A stretch of DNA of 64,000 bases from an uncultured Roseburia sp. Lineage in GTDB: Bacteria; Bacillota; Clostridia; Lachnospirales; Lachnospiraceae. Location of the stretch: assembly GCA_944380515.1 (NCBI GenBank), contig CALWHT010000036.1:1-64000 (forward strand), given 5' to 3'. Positions within the stretch are counted from its first letter, which is position 1. Each line of letters begins with the position of its first letter. A model generated the notes under the pieces. The model did no database searches. It was not told the origin of the DNA and saw only the letters and a program-made list of their open reading frames with translations. The translations under genes and the position numbers were made by a program. Of the stretch, positions 10,001-18,489 are shown piece after piece.

Positions 10001-10796
10001 ACAGGAGTTTGCGCACCGTTTTTCCGAAGGCTATGCGCATCCGGAGGATATTACGAGGAAAAATAAATATTCGGTCTCGGAGCTTAAGCACCGTGCGATG
10101 CGGGAGCGGATGCAGCGGGAGGAAGAGGAAGTGACGCCCGTTTTTCCGGAGGACGAGATCATTCCGTATATTCCTGCGTTTGCGCGGGAAATGGAGCATG
10201 GGACGGAAGAAGTCAATCAGGGAGCGCTGCGCGGAACGGCGGTGCACCGCGTGATGGAGTGCTACCGGTTTTCGTCGGAGGCGGGCGTTTCGGAGCAAAT
10301 CGAGAGGATGCTTTGCGAGGAAAAGCTTACTCCTGAAATGAAGGAATTAGTCCGTATAGCGCCGGTGGAGCGTTTTGTGGGATCCGATGTGGGAAAACGG
10401 ATAAAACGCGCCGAGGAATGTGGAAAGCTTTACCGGGAAAAGCCGTTTGTGATGGGCTTTACCGCAGAGGAGCTTGCGGCGTTTGGCTTTGCGGAGAAAC
10501 CCGGGGAGCCAAAGGAGCTTCGGGCGGATGCTGCTGACGGGGATTTGACCCTGATTCAGGGAATTATCGATGTCTTTTGGATAGAGGATGACGGAATTGT
10601 CATTCTCGATTATAAGACGGACCGGGTGGAGACACCGCAGGAGCTGCTGGAGCGTTATGAGGCGCAGCTTTGTCTCTATGCGGAGGCGCTGGAGCGGCTT
10701 TACCGCGGCCAGGGGCTTCATGTCAGGGAAAAACTGCTGTATTCGTTCCGTTTGGGGATGACGATTCCCGTGGAAGCGCCGCTCCCGCGGAAATAG
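7077..10796 (+). CDS. addA: AddA, helicase-exonuclease subunit A
   Basis: The 1239-residue UvrD-like helicase and nuclease partner of AddB. Helicase motif I is AAAGSGKT (about residues 25-32). Motif II is DEYQDSN, beginning at D397. GDVKQSIYRFR follows, and a late helicase motif VALTRAKEKL lies before the nuclease region. The C-terminal RecB-type nuclease signature is LDYKTD (D1178, K1180). The ATG at 7077 follows GGAGG with a five-base spacer; an in-frame ATG at 7047 inside the end of addB is less well placed. Helicase and nuclease motifs are both present, so the AddAB complex should be active. Confidence 0.95.
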   Translation: MGVAWTDDQLKVINLRDRNILVSAAAGSGKTAVLVERIIKMVTDRERPMDIDRLLVVTFTNAAAAEMRERIGDAVERALKEQPENEHLQRQLTLIHNAQITTIDSFCLYIIRNHFHEIDLEPNFRIGDEGELKLLKEDVLSHVLSRNYEEMTPQFKRLADGYAPGRSDEALAGMVLQLYEFSRSYPWPKKWLAAAAKDYELSGEEDLDRAVWMRPVTEEIRTLTEDFAAFTKRALSLAEESDGPGMYQKALESDRKQYSAIAECQSFTEFYATYQSLTYERLAAARGYEGSREKQELVKTLRETAKDAVKKLKKQYFFAPPAVMAEQLRKTAPMARELVRLTLEFADAFAEEKRRKNLVDFHDLEHFALEILVDEETGAVKKTAEEFQEHFTEIMIDEYQDSNQVQETILRAVSREGRGVRNIFMVGDVKQSIYRFRLARPELFMEKYDTYSLTDSDTQRIDLHKNFRSRPEVVDFVNAVFRKIMRRSLGNVEYDDDAALYPGASYPVPGSLPEDAGDGMFAPEILLVDADDALLADEGQQDKKLLEARLIAAKIAELKQEQLVTDKQTGELRPLRYSDIVILLRSLSGYADSFAAALCDAGVPAHTVSATGYFSTVEVQTVLSMLRILDNPRQDIPLTAVLRSPIAGLTDEELALLRIRDKNAEFHVCVLRECERLLAREHLTSEKEETRSPMEEKLYAFYRTYLKLRALVPDTPIHELIELLLKETGYGDYAAAMPAGARRRANLLMLVEKAIAYENTSYKGLFHFVRYIDELQKYDVDFGEADLLGENEDVVRIMSIHKSKGLEFPVVFAAGLGKQFNRQDTRSRMVLHPELGIGLDYMDGERRTKSVTMAKRAIAGQIDAENLGEELRVLYVALTRAKEKLILTGTVKKAEETINAMRASAGEELSYLARESASGYLDWILPAVFSCGQDSLVRLVPAAELVLGEIREQVQEKWDYVSCMEEIGRADEAKKQEFAHRFSEGYAHPEDITRKNKYSVSELKHRAMRERMQREEEEVTPVFPEDEIIPYIPAFAREMEHGTEEVNQGALRGTAVHRVMECYRFSSEAGVSEQIERMLCEEKLTPEMKELVRIAPVERFVGSDVGKRIKRAEECGKLYREKPFVMGFTAEELAAFGFAEKPGEPKELRADAADGDLTLIQGIIDVFWIEDDGIVILDYKTDRVETPQELLERYEAQLCLYAEALERLYRGQGLHVREKLLYSFRLGMTIPVEAPLPRK

Positions 10797-10820
10797 ATTT
10801 TGATTTGAATGGAGGTTGCT

Positions 10821-11444
10821 GTGATACAGATTATTTTGGCGTCCGCGTCGCCGCGGCGCAGGGAATTATTGGAGCAAATCGGGCTTACCTTTGAGGTCTG
10901 CCCGGCAAAGGGAGAGGAGATTATCACCAAAAGCGCGCCTGAGGAGGCGGTACAGGAGCTTGCGCGTGCGAAGGCGAGGGAGGTTGCCTCTATGGTGCGC
11001 CAGTATGGCGTACGGCACGGAGAGCTTGTGACGCCGCAGGATATGATTGTGATTGGCGCGGACACGGTAGTTGCCGCGGACGGGCAGATTTTGGGAAAGC
11101 CCGGGGACGAGGAGGATGCGTTTGGGATGCTTTCCCTGCTCTCCGGACGCAGCCATGCCGTGTACACCGGAGTCGCCCTGGTGTTTCTGGATCAGTCGGG
11201 CCGGGCGGGAGAGCATGTTTTTTATGAAAAAACGATTGTTTCCATGCGGGAGATGAGCGAAAAGGAAATCCGCCGTTATATCGCGACGGGGGAGCCGATG
11301 GATAAGGCGGGAGCCTACGGAATACAGGGAAAATGTGCGATTTATATTGACAAAATCGACGGTGACTATAATAATGTTGTAGGGCTTCCGGTGGCGGCTT
11401 TGTACCGGGAGCTGAAAAAACTGGGGATTGACCCGTATGAGTGA
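10821..11444 (+). CDS. maf: Maf family nucleoside triphosphate pyrophosphatase
   Basis: A 207-residue Maf protein, a family that hydrolyses dTTP, UTP and modified pyrimidine triphosphates to monophosphates and is linked to septum inhibition. The signature SASPRRRELL lies at residues 8-17, and the later motifs GADTVV and SGRSHAVYTG are clear. I place the start at GTG 10821, because GGAGG (10811-10815) lies five bases upstream; the ATG at 10809 overlaps that ribosome binding site. It follows addA by 24 bases and probably belongs to the same transcript. Confidence 0.92.
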   Translation: MIQIILASASPRRRELLEQIGLTFEVCPAKGEEIITKSAPEEAVQELARAKAREVASMVRQYGVRHGELVTPQDMIVIGADTVVAADGQILGKPGDEEDAFGMLSLLSGRSHAVYTGVALVFLDQSGRAGEHVFYEKTIVSMREMSEKEIRRYIATGEPMDKAGAYGIQGKCAIYIDKIDGDYNNVVGLPVAALYRELKKLGIDPYE

Positions 11445-11456
11445 GGGAGGAAGCCT

Positions 11457-11714
11457 ATGTATGACAAACAGATTTTAACCTGTTTTTTGGAGCGGCAGGG
11501 GCAGCTTTTCCGTGAGCCGGTGGCACAGACCCCGGAGGAAGCCGAAGAGTTTTTGGAGGACTGTATGGCGGTAGTCTGCGCCAATATCAAAGAGGTGCGG
11601 GCTTATTTTAAGGATGAGGGAGCGGATATCACCGGCATGAGCGACGCGGAGCTTGCGGACGCACAGGAGGTATTTGCGGTGCCTGACGGCAGATTTTTGA
11701 TTGTGGAAGCATAA
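11457..11714 (+). CDS. Small conserved-looking protein of unknown function
   Basis: An 85-residue acidic protein with a good GGGAGG ribosome binding site and a start 12 bases after maf. There is no signal peptide, membrane segment or motif I recognise. The sequence looks like a helical middle (CMAVVCANIKEVRAYF) followed by an acidic linker and a short beta-like C terminus (VPDGRFLIVEA). Placement between maf and the FAD protein suggests cotranscription, but I cannot assign a job. Confidence 0.7.
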   Translation: MYDKQILTCFLERQGQLFREPVAQTPEEAEEFLEDCMAVVCANIKEVRAYFKDEGADITGMSDAELADAQEVFAVPDGRFLIVEA

Positions 11715-11749
11715 CGGTATTTTGGATATAGAAAGAAAGGGGTACAAAT

Positions 11750-13147
11750 ATGAAGCAATATGATGTCATTATTATCGGAGCGGGGCCGTCCGGAATTTTC
11801 TGTGCGTACGAGCTGATTCACGCGAAAAAGGATTTGAAGGTGCTGATGATTGAAAAGGGCAGGCCGATTGAAAAGAGGGAGTGCCCGAAGCGGAAAACAA
11901 AGGTCTGTGTCGGCTGCAAGCCCTGCTCGATCACAACCGGTTTCGCGGGTGCGGGTGCGTTTTCCGACGGAAAGCTTTCGCTTTCCCCCGATGTGGGAGG
12001 AAATCTTCCGGAAATTCTCGGATATGACAAAACGGTGGAGCTGCTGAAGGAATCTGATGATATTTACCTGAAATTCGGGGCGGATACCAGGGTTTACGGT
12101 GTGGATAAGGAAAAGGAAATCCGGGAAATCCGCAGAAAAGCCATCAACGCGAATTTAAAGCTGATTGAATGTCCCATCCGTCATCTCGGCACTGAGGAGG
12201 GCTATAAGATTTACGCGAGACTCCAGGAGCATTTGCTTGAGCAGGGCGTAGAGATGGAATTTTACACGATGGTGCAGGATATTCTGATTGAGGATAACCA
12301 GGTGACGGGAGTGGTCACGGATAAGGGTGAGACATACCTGGCATCGGAGATTATTTCCGCGGTAGGGCGTGAGGGAGCCGACTGGTTTTCCCATATCTGC
12401 GGGCAGCACGGCGTTGAGACAAAGGTCGGGACCGTGGATATCGGTGTCCGTGTGGAGGTCCGGGATGAGGTTATGGAATTTTTAAATCAAAATCTCTATG
12501 AGGCGAAGCTGGTTTACCACACGCCGACCTTTGATGATAAGGTGCGGACGTTTTGCACCAATCCGTCCGGTGAGGTGGCGACGGAATATTATGACGGCGG
12601 TCTTGCGGTAGTCAACGGTCATGCCTATAAGTCGAAGGATTTAAAGACGAACAATACAAATTTTGCGATTCTGGTGTCAAAGAATTTTACAAAACCGTTT
12701 AAAACGCCGATTGAGTATGGAAAACAGATTGCGCAGCTTTCCAATATGCTCTGCGACGGCAAAATTCTGGTGCAGACGTTCGGAGATTTCAAGCGCGGCA
12801 GACGGACGACAGAGGAGAGGCTTTGCAGAAACAATCTGATCCCGACGTTAAAGGATGCGGTACCGGGTGATCTGTCGCTTGTTTTCCCGCACCGTATTAT
12901 GGTTGATATCGAGGAAATGTTAATGGCCCTCGATAAGGTGACGCCGGGTATTGCCAGCGATGAGACGCTGCTTTACGGCGTGGAGGTGAAGTTTTATTCC
13001 AATAAGGTTGTGGTCAATTCCGATTTTGAGACAAGTGTGAAGGGACTGCGCGCAATCGGCGACGGGGCGTCGGTCACGAGAGGACTCCAGCAGGCGTCCG
13101 CAAACGGAATTTCTGTTGCAAGGAGTATTTTAAAAACATTGGCATAA
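11750..13147 (+). CDS. FAD-dependent dehydrogenase of the COG2509 type
   Basis: A 465-residue cytosolic flavoprotein. The N-terminal Rossmann motif GAGPSG (residues 11-16) binds FAD, and a C-terminal GDGASVTRGLQQA segment resembles the second FAD-contacting motif. A cysteine group CPKRKTKVCVGCKPC around residues 45-60 sits in the NAD(P)/FAD fold and could bind metal or be redox active. The architecture matches a widespread uncharacterised bacterial family (COG2509); the substrate is unknown. It has a strong AAAGGGG ribosome binding site and is intact. Confidence 0.8.
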   Translation: MKQYDVIIIGAGPSGIFCAYELIHAKKDLKVLMIEKGRPIEKRECPKRKTKVCVGCKPCSITTGFAGAGAFSDGKLSLSPDVGGNLPEILGYDKTVELLKESDDIYLKFGADTRVYGVDKEKEIREIRRKAINANLKLIECPIRHLGTEEGYKIYARLQEHLLEQGVEMEFYTMVQDILIEDNQVTGVVTDKGETYLASEIISAVGREGADWFSHICGQHGVETKVGTVDIGVRVEVRDEVMEFLNQNLYEAKLVYHTPTFDDKVRTFCTNPSGEVATEYYDGGLAVVNGHAYKSKDLKTNNTNFAILVSKNFTKPFKTPIEYGKQIAQLSNMLCDGKILVQTFGDFKRGRRTTEERLCRNNLIPTLKDAVPGDLSLVFPHRIMVDIEEMLMALDKVTPGIASDETLLYGVEVKFYSNKVVVNSDFETSVKGLRAIGDGASVTRGLQQASANGISVARSILKTLA

Positions 13148-13168
13148 GACAAAATCGGGTAAGGTGCG

Positions 13169-14158
13169 ATGAGAAAAAGATGGATAAAGGCTGCGGCCGC
13201 CGCGCTTGGCATGGCTCTTCTTCTGGGCGGCTGCCAGATTGGAAACAGGGATATTATTGTATCGGGTACGCTGGGGAATCAGCAGGTTTTTAAAATCGGC
13301 GGGATGACGTGCGGCATCAGGGAAGCACGGGTGTATCTGTGCAATTATCAGAATATCTATGGAACCGCTTACGGCGTTGATTTGTGGGAGCATGACTTCG
13401 GGGATGATTCCCTGACAGAGTATATCAAGGCAATCACGCTTGAGGAATTGACGCAGATGGTATGTATGAATCTGCTCGCGGAGTCCGAGGAGGTATCTCT
13501 TTCGGAGGAGGAGATCAAAAAGACCGGGGAAGCGGCTGCGGAGTATTATGACTCTCTTTCGGAGGAGGAGATCGCATACATGGGAGTGACGGAGAGTGAT
13601 ATCGCCGAATATTATTCCCATTATGCCCTGGCTCAGAAGCTTTACAATTCTCTGACGGACAGCGTCAACGAGGAAGTCAGCGACGATGAAGCGCGGGTCA
13701 TCGAAATTATGCAGATGTTTATTTCAGATGAGGCGACGGCGACGGAGGCGGAGAAAAAATTAAACGACGGCGAGGATTTTGCCTCGGTGGCAAATAACTA
13801 TAATGAGCTTTCCTCCATTCAGGTTACGGTTTGCCGGGATGATTTGCCGGATGAGGTGGAGGAGGTCGCCTTCCAGTTGGATAACGGGGAGACCTCCGGG
13901 ATGATTTCGGTGGAGAACGGCTATTATTTCATCAAGTGCATAAATAATTATAATGAAGAATTAACAGAGGCAAACAAATCCAATATTGTGGAAAAAAGAG
14001 AGAAGGAGGCTTTTGACGACGTGTACCATACATATGTGGATGGGCTTTCTTCCAATATCAATGAGGAGCTTTGGAATGAGCTGCAGCCGGTGACGGACGG
14101 GACGATTACGACGGACAGCTTTTTTGAGGTTTTTGAAAAATATTGCAGTGAGATCTGA
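13169..14158 (+). CDS. Peptidylprolyl isomerase-like lipoprotein (PrsA/SurA type)
   Basis: A 329-residue secreted lipoprotein. The signal peptide ends in the lipobox LLGGC with lipidated C22. An N-terminal helical region resembles SurA-N, and a parvulin-like segment follows (about residues 165-260: LNDGEDFASVANNYNE through GMISVENGYYFIKC). The domain is degenerate, so isomerase activity is uncertain, but a role as an extracytoplasmic foldase or holdase is likely. It lies 21 bases after the FAD protein and just ahead of the MATE gene. Confidence 0.75.
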   Translation: MRKRWIKAAAAALGMALLLGGCQIGNRDIIVSGTLGNQQVFKIGGMTCGIREARVYLCNYQNIYGTAYGVDLWEHDFGDDSLTEYIKAITLEELTQMVCMNLLAESEEVSLSEEEIKKTGEAAAEYYDSLSEEEIAYMGVTESDIAEYYSHYALAQKLYNSLTDSVNEEVSDDEARVIEIMQMFISDEATATEAEKKLNDGEDFASVANNYNELSSIQVTVCRDDLPDEVEEVAFQLDNGETSGMISVENGYYFIKCINNYNEELTEANKSNIVEKREKEAFDDVYHTYVDGLSSNINEELWNELQPVTDGTITTDSFFEVFEKYCSEI

Positions 14159-14168
14159 GGTGTAGTAT

Positions 14169-15530
14169 ATGACGAAAGATTTGACAAACGGCTCTCCCAT
14201 GAAGCTGATTCTCGGGTTTTCGATTCCGCTTTTTTTCGGTTATCTGTTTCAGCAGTTTTACAATCTGGTGGATACGCTGATCGTCGGAAGATTTCTTGGA
14301 GTCGATGCCCTTGCGGCGGTAGGCTCTACCGGTTCCCTGAACTTTTTGATTATCGGGTTCTGTATGGGAGTCTGCAACGGCTTTGCGATTCCGCTGGCGC
14401 ACAGGTTCGGGGCCGGGGATTACCGGGGACTCCGCGCATTTATGATGAATGCCATTTATCTTTCCGCTATTTTCGCGGTGATTATGACGGTGGTGACGGT
14501 GGTTTTCTGCCGACCGATTCTAAAGCTGATGCAGACGCCTGACAATATCATCGACGGGGCATACATATATATTGTGATTATTTTTGCGGGAATTCCGGCG
14601 ACGTACCTTTACAATCTGATTTCGGGAATTATCCGTTCGATGGGAGACAGCCGGACGCCGGTTGTATTCCTGGTGCTGGCGTCTATCGTAAATATTGTGC
14701 TTGATTTGGTTTTTATCATTAATTTCGGTATGGGCGTGGCGGGGGCTTCACTTGCCACCGTAATCGCGCAGGTGGTTTCCGGCGTGGGCTGTCTGATTTA
14801 CAGCTGGAAGAAATTTGATATCCTTCATCCTGATGCGGAAGAACGTAAAATCAATCCGTCCTATATGAAAACGCTGTGCGGTATGGGCGTTCCGATGGGA
14901 TTGCAGTATTCCATTACGGCAATCGGCAGCGTCATTTTACAGAGTGCGGTGAATACGTTAGGCTCACACGCGGTAGCGGCCATGACAGCCGGAAGTAAAA
15001 TCGGAATGTTTTTCTGCTGTCCGTTTGATGCGCTCGGCTCTACGATGGCGACCTACGGGGGGCAGAATGTAGGCGCAAGGAAGCTGGAGCGTATACCCAA
15101 GGGCTTAAAAGCCTGCGCGATGCTCGGCATCGGCTACGCGCTGATTGCATTTAGCGTGCTGGCTCTTTTCGGCCGTCAGCTCGCACTCATTTTTGTGGAG
15201 AGCGCCGAGACGGGGGTTATTGAAAATGTGCAGTTGTTTTTATTGGTGAACAGCGCCTTTTATATCGCGCTGGCGTTTGTCAATATCGTGCGTTTCCTGA
15301 TCCAGGGAATGGGCTACAGTAAGTTTGCGGTATTGGCGGGTGTCTGCGAAATGGCGGCGCGGACGCTGGTCGGCTTCGCGCTTGTTCCGCTTTTCGGTTT
15401 TCCGGCGGCCTGCTTTGCAAGCCCGGTTGCATGGATTTGTGCGGATTTGTTTTTGATTCCGGCGTATCGGCATGTCTTCCGGAAGACAAAGAGTATGCTG
15501 GAGAGAGACGGAGCGTATGCGGGCGGCTGA
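14169..15530 (+). CDS. MATE family multidrug/metabolite exporter
   Basis: A 453-residue membrane protein with about 12 hydrophobic segments arranged as two six-helix halves. The family-typical N-terminal segment runs LVDTLIVGRFLGVDALAAVG, and the second half carries the related GSHAVAAMTAGSKI. MATE proteins export drugs or metabolites in exchange for Na+ or H+. The start at 14169 follows GAGGTG and lies 10 bases after the lipoprotein stop. The substrate cannot be inferred. Confidence 0.9.
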   Translation: MTKDLTNGSPMKLILGFSIPLFFGYLFQQFYNLVDTLIVGRFLGVDALAAVGSTGSLNFLIIGFCMGVCNGFAIPLAHRFGAGDYRGLRAFMMNAIYLSAIFAVIMTVVTVVFCRPILKLMQTPDNIIDGAYIYIVIIFAGIPATYLYNLISGIIRSMGDSRTPVVFLVLASIVNIVLDLVFIINFGMGVAGASLATVIAQVVSGVGCLIYSWKKFDILHPDAEERKINPSYMKTLCGMGVPMGLQYSITAIGSVILQSAVNTLGSHAVAAMTAGSKIGMFFCCPFDALGSTMATYGGQNVGARKLERIPKGLKACAMLGIGYALIAFSVLALFGRQLALIFVESAETGVIENVQLFLLVNSAFYIALAFVNIVRFLIQGMGYSKFAVLAGVCEMAARTLVGFALVPLFGFPAACFASPVAWICADLFLIPAYRHVFRKTKSMLERDGAYAGG

Positions 15531-15554
15531 TCTGCTGCGGCGAAAGGGGATTTT

Positions 15555-16679
15555 ATGAAGCCGAATTATTATGATAAATTTCGCTGTACGGCAGATCGCT
15601 GCGGCTTCACCTGCTGTCAGCAGTGGAAAATCGCGGTGGACGGGGAGACACGCGCCCGGTGGGGAAAGGTGGAACCGTCCCTGTGCAATGCCGTGGAGGA
15701 AAAAGAGGGAGAGCATATCATTGCATTGAATGAAAACCGCCGGTGTCCGTTTTTGGAAGAAACGGGACTGTGCGGGCTCGTGCTTCGTTACGGGGATGAA
15801 ATGCTCCCGGAAACCTGTGATATTTTTCCCCGGGAAATCCATGATTTCGGTGCGTTTCGCGAATACGCGCTTGTATCCTGCTGTCCGGCGGTGATTGACC
15901 TTATGTATGGAGAAGAAAGCATTTCTCTGACGGATGTGAGGAATGCCGGCGATTACGGGGAGCAGGCGGTTTTGTCTGAGGTGCGCCGTCTTATGCTTGA
16001 CTGGATGGAGCGGGAGGAAAACAGTCCGAATAAGAACCTTCTTATGATTTTTTATTTGCTGCTGGATTTATATGAAAAGGACGAGCTTTGTCTGGAGCAG
16101 CTGTCGGCCTATCGAGAGACCGGTTTTTGGGAGGAGCTTTCCGCCGCGGTGGACGGGGCGGTCACCGATTTACTGGATTCCTTTACGGAGCGCAATGAGC
16201 TGTTTTTGGATTTGAGTGAAAATTACCGCCGCGAGGGGCTGTACCGGGAATACCTTGAAGAAATCGGGGAGGTTGCCGGGAAATTTTCGGAGCGCTGTGA
16301 CAGGGAAAAGCTGTGCGAAGCACTTTCCCAATTTGAACAGGCGTTTCTTTCGTACCGCAAGCTGGTAAGGAGGTTTCTGTGGTCGGAGCTGTATTCGGAG
16401 ACGCTGCCGCCCGGCGGGGATTTGGAGGACATGCTCATTGCGGTGCAGTGGCTTGCCATGGAGTACGCTGCAATCCGCCATGCCGTGTTTTGTGCGTGGC
16501 TTGGGCAGCGGGAGGAGAGCGGCGGGCAGATGCCGCTGCCCTATGAAACGGTCAGGCAATATATGACAGTTGTCTCCCGAATGACGGGCTACGATGATGA
16601 GGATATCCGCGCTTACCTGGAAAACAGCTTTGAGCGGTTGATTTGGGACTGGGGTTATTTTGCGCTGATTACTTATTGA
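15555..16679 (+). CDS. FliB-like protein with Cys-rich metal-binding motif
   Basis: A 374-residue protein related to FliB, the flagellin lysine N-methylase of Salmonella. The N terminus holds the cysteine pattern FRCTADRCGFTCCQQW, followed by CPFLEETGLCG and ETCDIFPRE, typical of the zinc/iron-chelating CxxCxxCC family. The rest is helical and poorly conserved. No flagellar genes occur in this window, so flagellin as substrate is unproven; homologues are common in Clostridia. The start follows GAAAGGGG and the gene trails the MATE gene by 24 bases. Confidence 0.75.
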   Translation: MKPNYYDKFRCTADRCGFTCCQQWKIAVDGETRARWGKVEPSLCNAVEEKEGEHIIALNENRRCPFLEETGLCGLVLRYGDEMLPETCDIFPREIHDFGAFREYALVSCCPAVIDLMYGEESISLTDVRNAGDYGEQAVLSEVRRLMLDWMEREENSPNKNLLMIFYLLLDLYEKDELCLEQLSAYRETGFWEELSAAVDGAVTDLLDSFTERNELFLDLSENYRREGLYREYLEEIGEVAGKFSERCDREKLCEALSQFEQAFLSYRKLVRRFLWSELYSETLPPGGDLEDMLIAVQWLAMEYAAIRHAVFCAWLGQREESGGQMPLPYETVRQYMTVVSRMTGYDDEDIRAYLENSFERLIWDWGYFALITY

Positions 16680-16694
16680 AAGGGGGTGAGGAAG

Positions 16695-17006
16695 ATGATA
16701 CTAGTCAATACTGATTACATCAGCGGTAAGAATCTGGAGATGCTCGGGCTGGTGAAGGGCAGTACGGTGCAGAGTAAAAATATCGGAAAGGATATTAGCC
16801 AGGGCTTTAAGACGCTGGTCGGCGGAGAATTAAAGGCATACAATGACATGATGAACGAGGCGAGGACGCTTGCCACAAAGCGCATGGCGGAGGAAGCCGA
16901 AAGCCTTGGAGCGGATGCTATCGTAAATATCCGCTATGCCTCCTCGGCGATTATGCAGGGAGCGGCGGAGATTATCGCCTATGGGACGGCGGTAAAGTTT
17001 GTATAA
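16695..17006 (+). CDS. YbjQ/UPF0145 family protein
   Basis: A 103-residue protein of the YbjQ (UPF0145) family, which forms oligomeric beta-rich assemblies of unknown function, sometimes called heavy-metal binding. Recognisable segments are the N-terminal MILVNTDYISG and the central EAESLGADAIVNIRY. The ATG at 16695, behind GGGGTGAGG, matches the usual start of the family; a GTG three codons upstream is less likely. A strong terminator follows at once. Confidence 0.88.
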   Translation: MILVNTDYISGKNLEMLGLVKGSTVQSKNIGKDISQGFKTLVGGELKAYNDMMNEARTLATKRMAEEAESLGADAIVNIRYASSAIMQGAAEIIAYGTAVKFV

Positions 17007-17010
17007 TGAA

Positions 17011-17046
17011 AACCCCTCAGTGTTTTGCTGCGCTGAGGGGCATTTT
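17011..17046. terminator. Bidirectional-looking intrinsic terminator
   Basis: CCCCTCAGTG and CGCTGAGGGG (17013-17022 and 17031-17040) form a 10-bp stem with one G-T pair, followed by CATTTTTAC. An A-run on the other side suits termination of the converging minus-strand gene at 17051. Confidence 0.85.
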
Positions 17047-17050
17047 TACT

Positions 17051-17665
17051 TTATGGGCCAAGGAGCTGCACGCGGAAGGCCGTTGTCTGCGGCGGAATGC
17101 TGGCGGTCTGAAAATTGGCGTGTGTGATTTGGACCAGCTGTCCGGGACGGAGTGAATTAAGCCGGATAGGACTCCCAAAACGGTTGGTGATGGAGGTCGT
17201 ATCCGTGATGACAAACCGTGTCTGAGAGTTTATATCATTCGGGTTTCCCGTGTAGAGAAAACGGTTAGCTGTGTCGACCGATGCGATTCGGTCTGTCGTG
17301 ATGGACGACGGGGCCTGCGGTCTGCGCTGTACGATAATGACGAGCGCATTCGACTGCGGCGGCAGGCTTCTTGTCATGCGTGCCGAAAAAACGGCGTTTA
17401 CCCACATCCCTTCCTGTATGCAGCAGGTGCATATCCGCTGCCCGAAGGTATTGAGAATGACGGTATTTTGATTCAGGTTGAGCCTTAGATTCTGAATGGA
17501 AACAGCATCACTTTCCTCCGGTACGGAGTAGGATACGATGATATATCCGCTTGAAGGACGGCCGCAGAAGCTTTCCTCGACAAAGGCATTGTCGATGCGC
17601 ATGAGACTTCCCTGTTGGATGATAATACCGCGGGGATCATTGTTCATAACTATTACCGGTTTCAT
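17051..17665 (-). CDS. Protein of unknown function, 204 residues
   Basis: I do not recognise a named family. The protein has no signal peptide or membrane segment and appears all-beta: many alternating hydrophobic stretches, several TxxR/NRF turns, and Asn-, Thr- and Ser-rich loops. One CTCC pair lies near the middle (ICTCCIQEG). It converges on the YbjQ gene with a shared terminator and is divergently placed from the P-loop protein, so it is a single-gene unit. An extracytoplasmic or coat-like beta protein is one guess, without direct support. Confidence 0.6.
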   Translation of the reverse strand: MKPVIVMNNDPRGIIIQQGSLMRIDNAFVEESFCGRPSSGYIIVSYSVPEESDAVSIQNLRLNLNQNTVILNTFGQRICTCCIQEGMWVNAVFSARMTRSLPPQSNALVIIVQRRPQAPSSITTDRIASVDTANRFLYTGNPNDINSQTRFVITDTTSITNRFGSPIRLNSLRPGQLVQITHANFQTASIPPQTTAFRVQLLGP

Positions 17666-17747
17666 TTTATTTCTATCATATGCCGGGGGAGGCGGGAGGG
17701 TGATTGAATAAGCCCGGAGTGGAAACAGTAAGGAGATTGGAAAAATT

Positions 17748-18272
17748 ATGTTTAAAGCAATTGTTATTGGAAGTCCCGGTGCAGGAAAAAGTACATTTGC
17801 ACGAAAGCTGCGGGATATGACAGGCCTTCCGTTGTATTATCTGGATATGCTTTGGCACAGGCCCGATCAGACAAACATCTCAAAAGAAGCGTTTGATACG
17901 CGTCTCGGTGAGATGTTAAAGACAGATAAATGGATTATTGACGGGAATTATCTTCGTACGCTTGAAATGCGTTTGAGGGAATGTGACACGGTATTTCTGA
18001 TGGATTATCCATTGGAGGTCTGTATTTCGGGCGCGGAATCCCGTATCGGGAAACAGCGCGAAGATTTACCATGGATAGAATCGGAATTCGATGAAGAATT
18101 TAAACAGTGGATTATCGATTTTCCCCAAAATCAACTCCCGCAGATATATGAACTGCTCAGCCAATATCGGGAAAGCAGGAATATCGTAATCTTTAGGTCG
18201 CGAAAAGAAGCGGAGGAATATTTAGAGGGGATGGCAAAGTGTAAGGAAAATTCATTTGGAGAAGTTGATTGA
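17748..18272 (+). CDS. P-loop adenylate kinase-like protein (FlaR/topology-modulation type)
   Basis: A 174-residue protein with Walker A GSPGAGKS near the N terminus and the adenylate-kinase-like layout of small proteins annotated as DNA topology modulation protein FlaR. YYLDMLWHRPDQ and WIIDGNYLRTL follow, as in that group. The enzyme probably phosphorylates a small molecule or nucleotide; the substrate is unknown. It has an AAGGAGAT-type ribosome binding site and stands alone between terminators. Base composition is slightly more AT-rich than its neighbours. Confidence 0.75.
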   Translation: MFKAIVIGSPGAGKSTFARKLRDMTGLPLYYLDMLWHRPDQTNISKEAFDTRLGEMLKTDKWIIDGNYLRTLEMRLRECDTVFLMDYPLEVCISGAESRIGKQREDLPWIESEFDEEFKQWIIDFPQNQLPQIYELLSQYRESRNIVIFRSRKEAEEYLEGMAKCKENSFGEVD

Positions 18273-18316
18273 TTATTCAAGTGTTATTGCGCATGCTCAG
18301 AATTATTTGCCTTGTT

Positions 18317-18338
18317 AAGGGAACATAATAATTCCCTT
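18317..18338. other. Short inverted repeat
   Basis: AAGGGAA and TTCCCTT (18317-18323 and 18332-18338) form a seven-base stem with an eight-base loop just before the terminator at 18343. It lacks a T-run. It may be part of the same transcript end. Confidence 0.3.
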
Positions 18339-18342
18339 CCCT

Positions 18343-18381
18343 AAAAAAAAGATACCTTTGAAAAAAAAGGTATCTTTTTTT
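18343..18381. terminator. Intrinsic terminator after the P-loop gene
   Basis: AGATACCTTT and AAAGGTATCT form the core of an A/T-flanked hairpin, with seven or more A bases before it and seven T bases after it. The symmetric A and T runs mean it could work in either direction. Confidence 0.85.
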
Positions 18382-18489
18382 ATGCCCTTCATTTTCTTTA
18401 AAATGACAGCATAGGGCAGTGCGGCGGACGGGGCGATACCCGGGCCGTATTTGCGAAAACGGAATGTGAAGGAGAAAGGAACAGCAAGC

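Noticed and set aside
9249..10298. Long open frame on the minus strand inside addA (about 350 codons)
   Set aside because: It lies wholly antisense to a well-conserved gene, has no sensible ribosome binding site and has a composition full of Arg, His and Leu, as expected from reading GC-biased codons backward.
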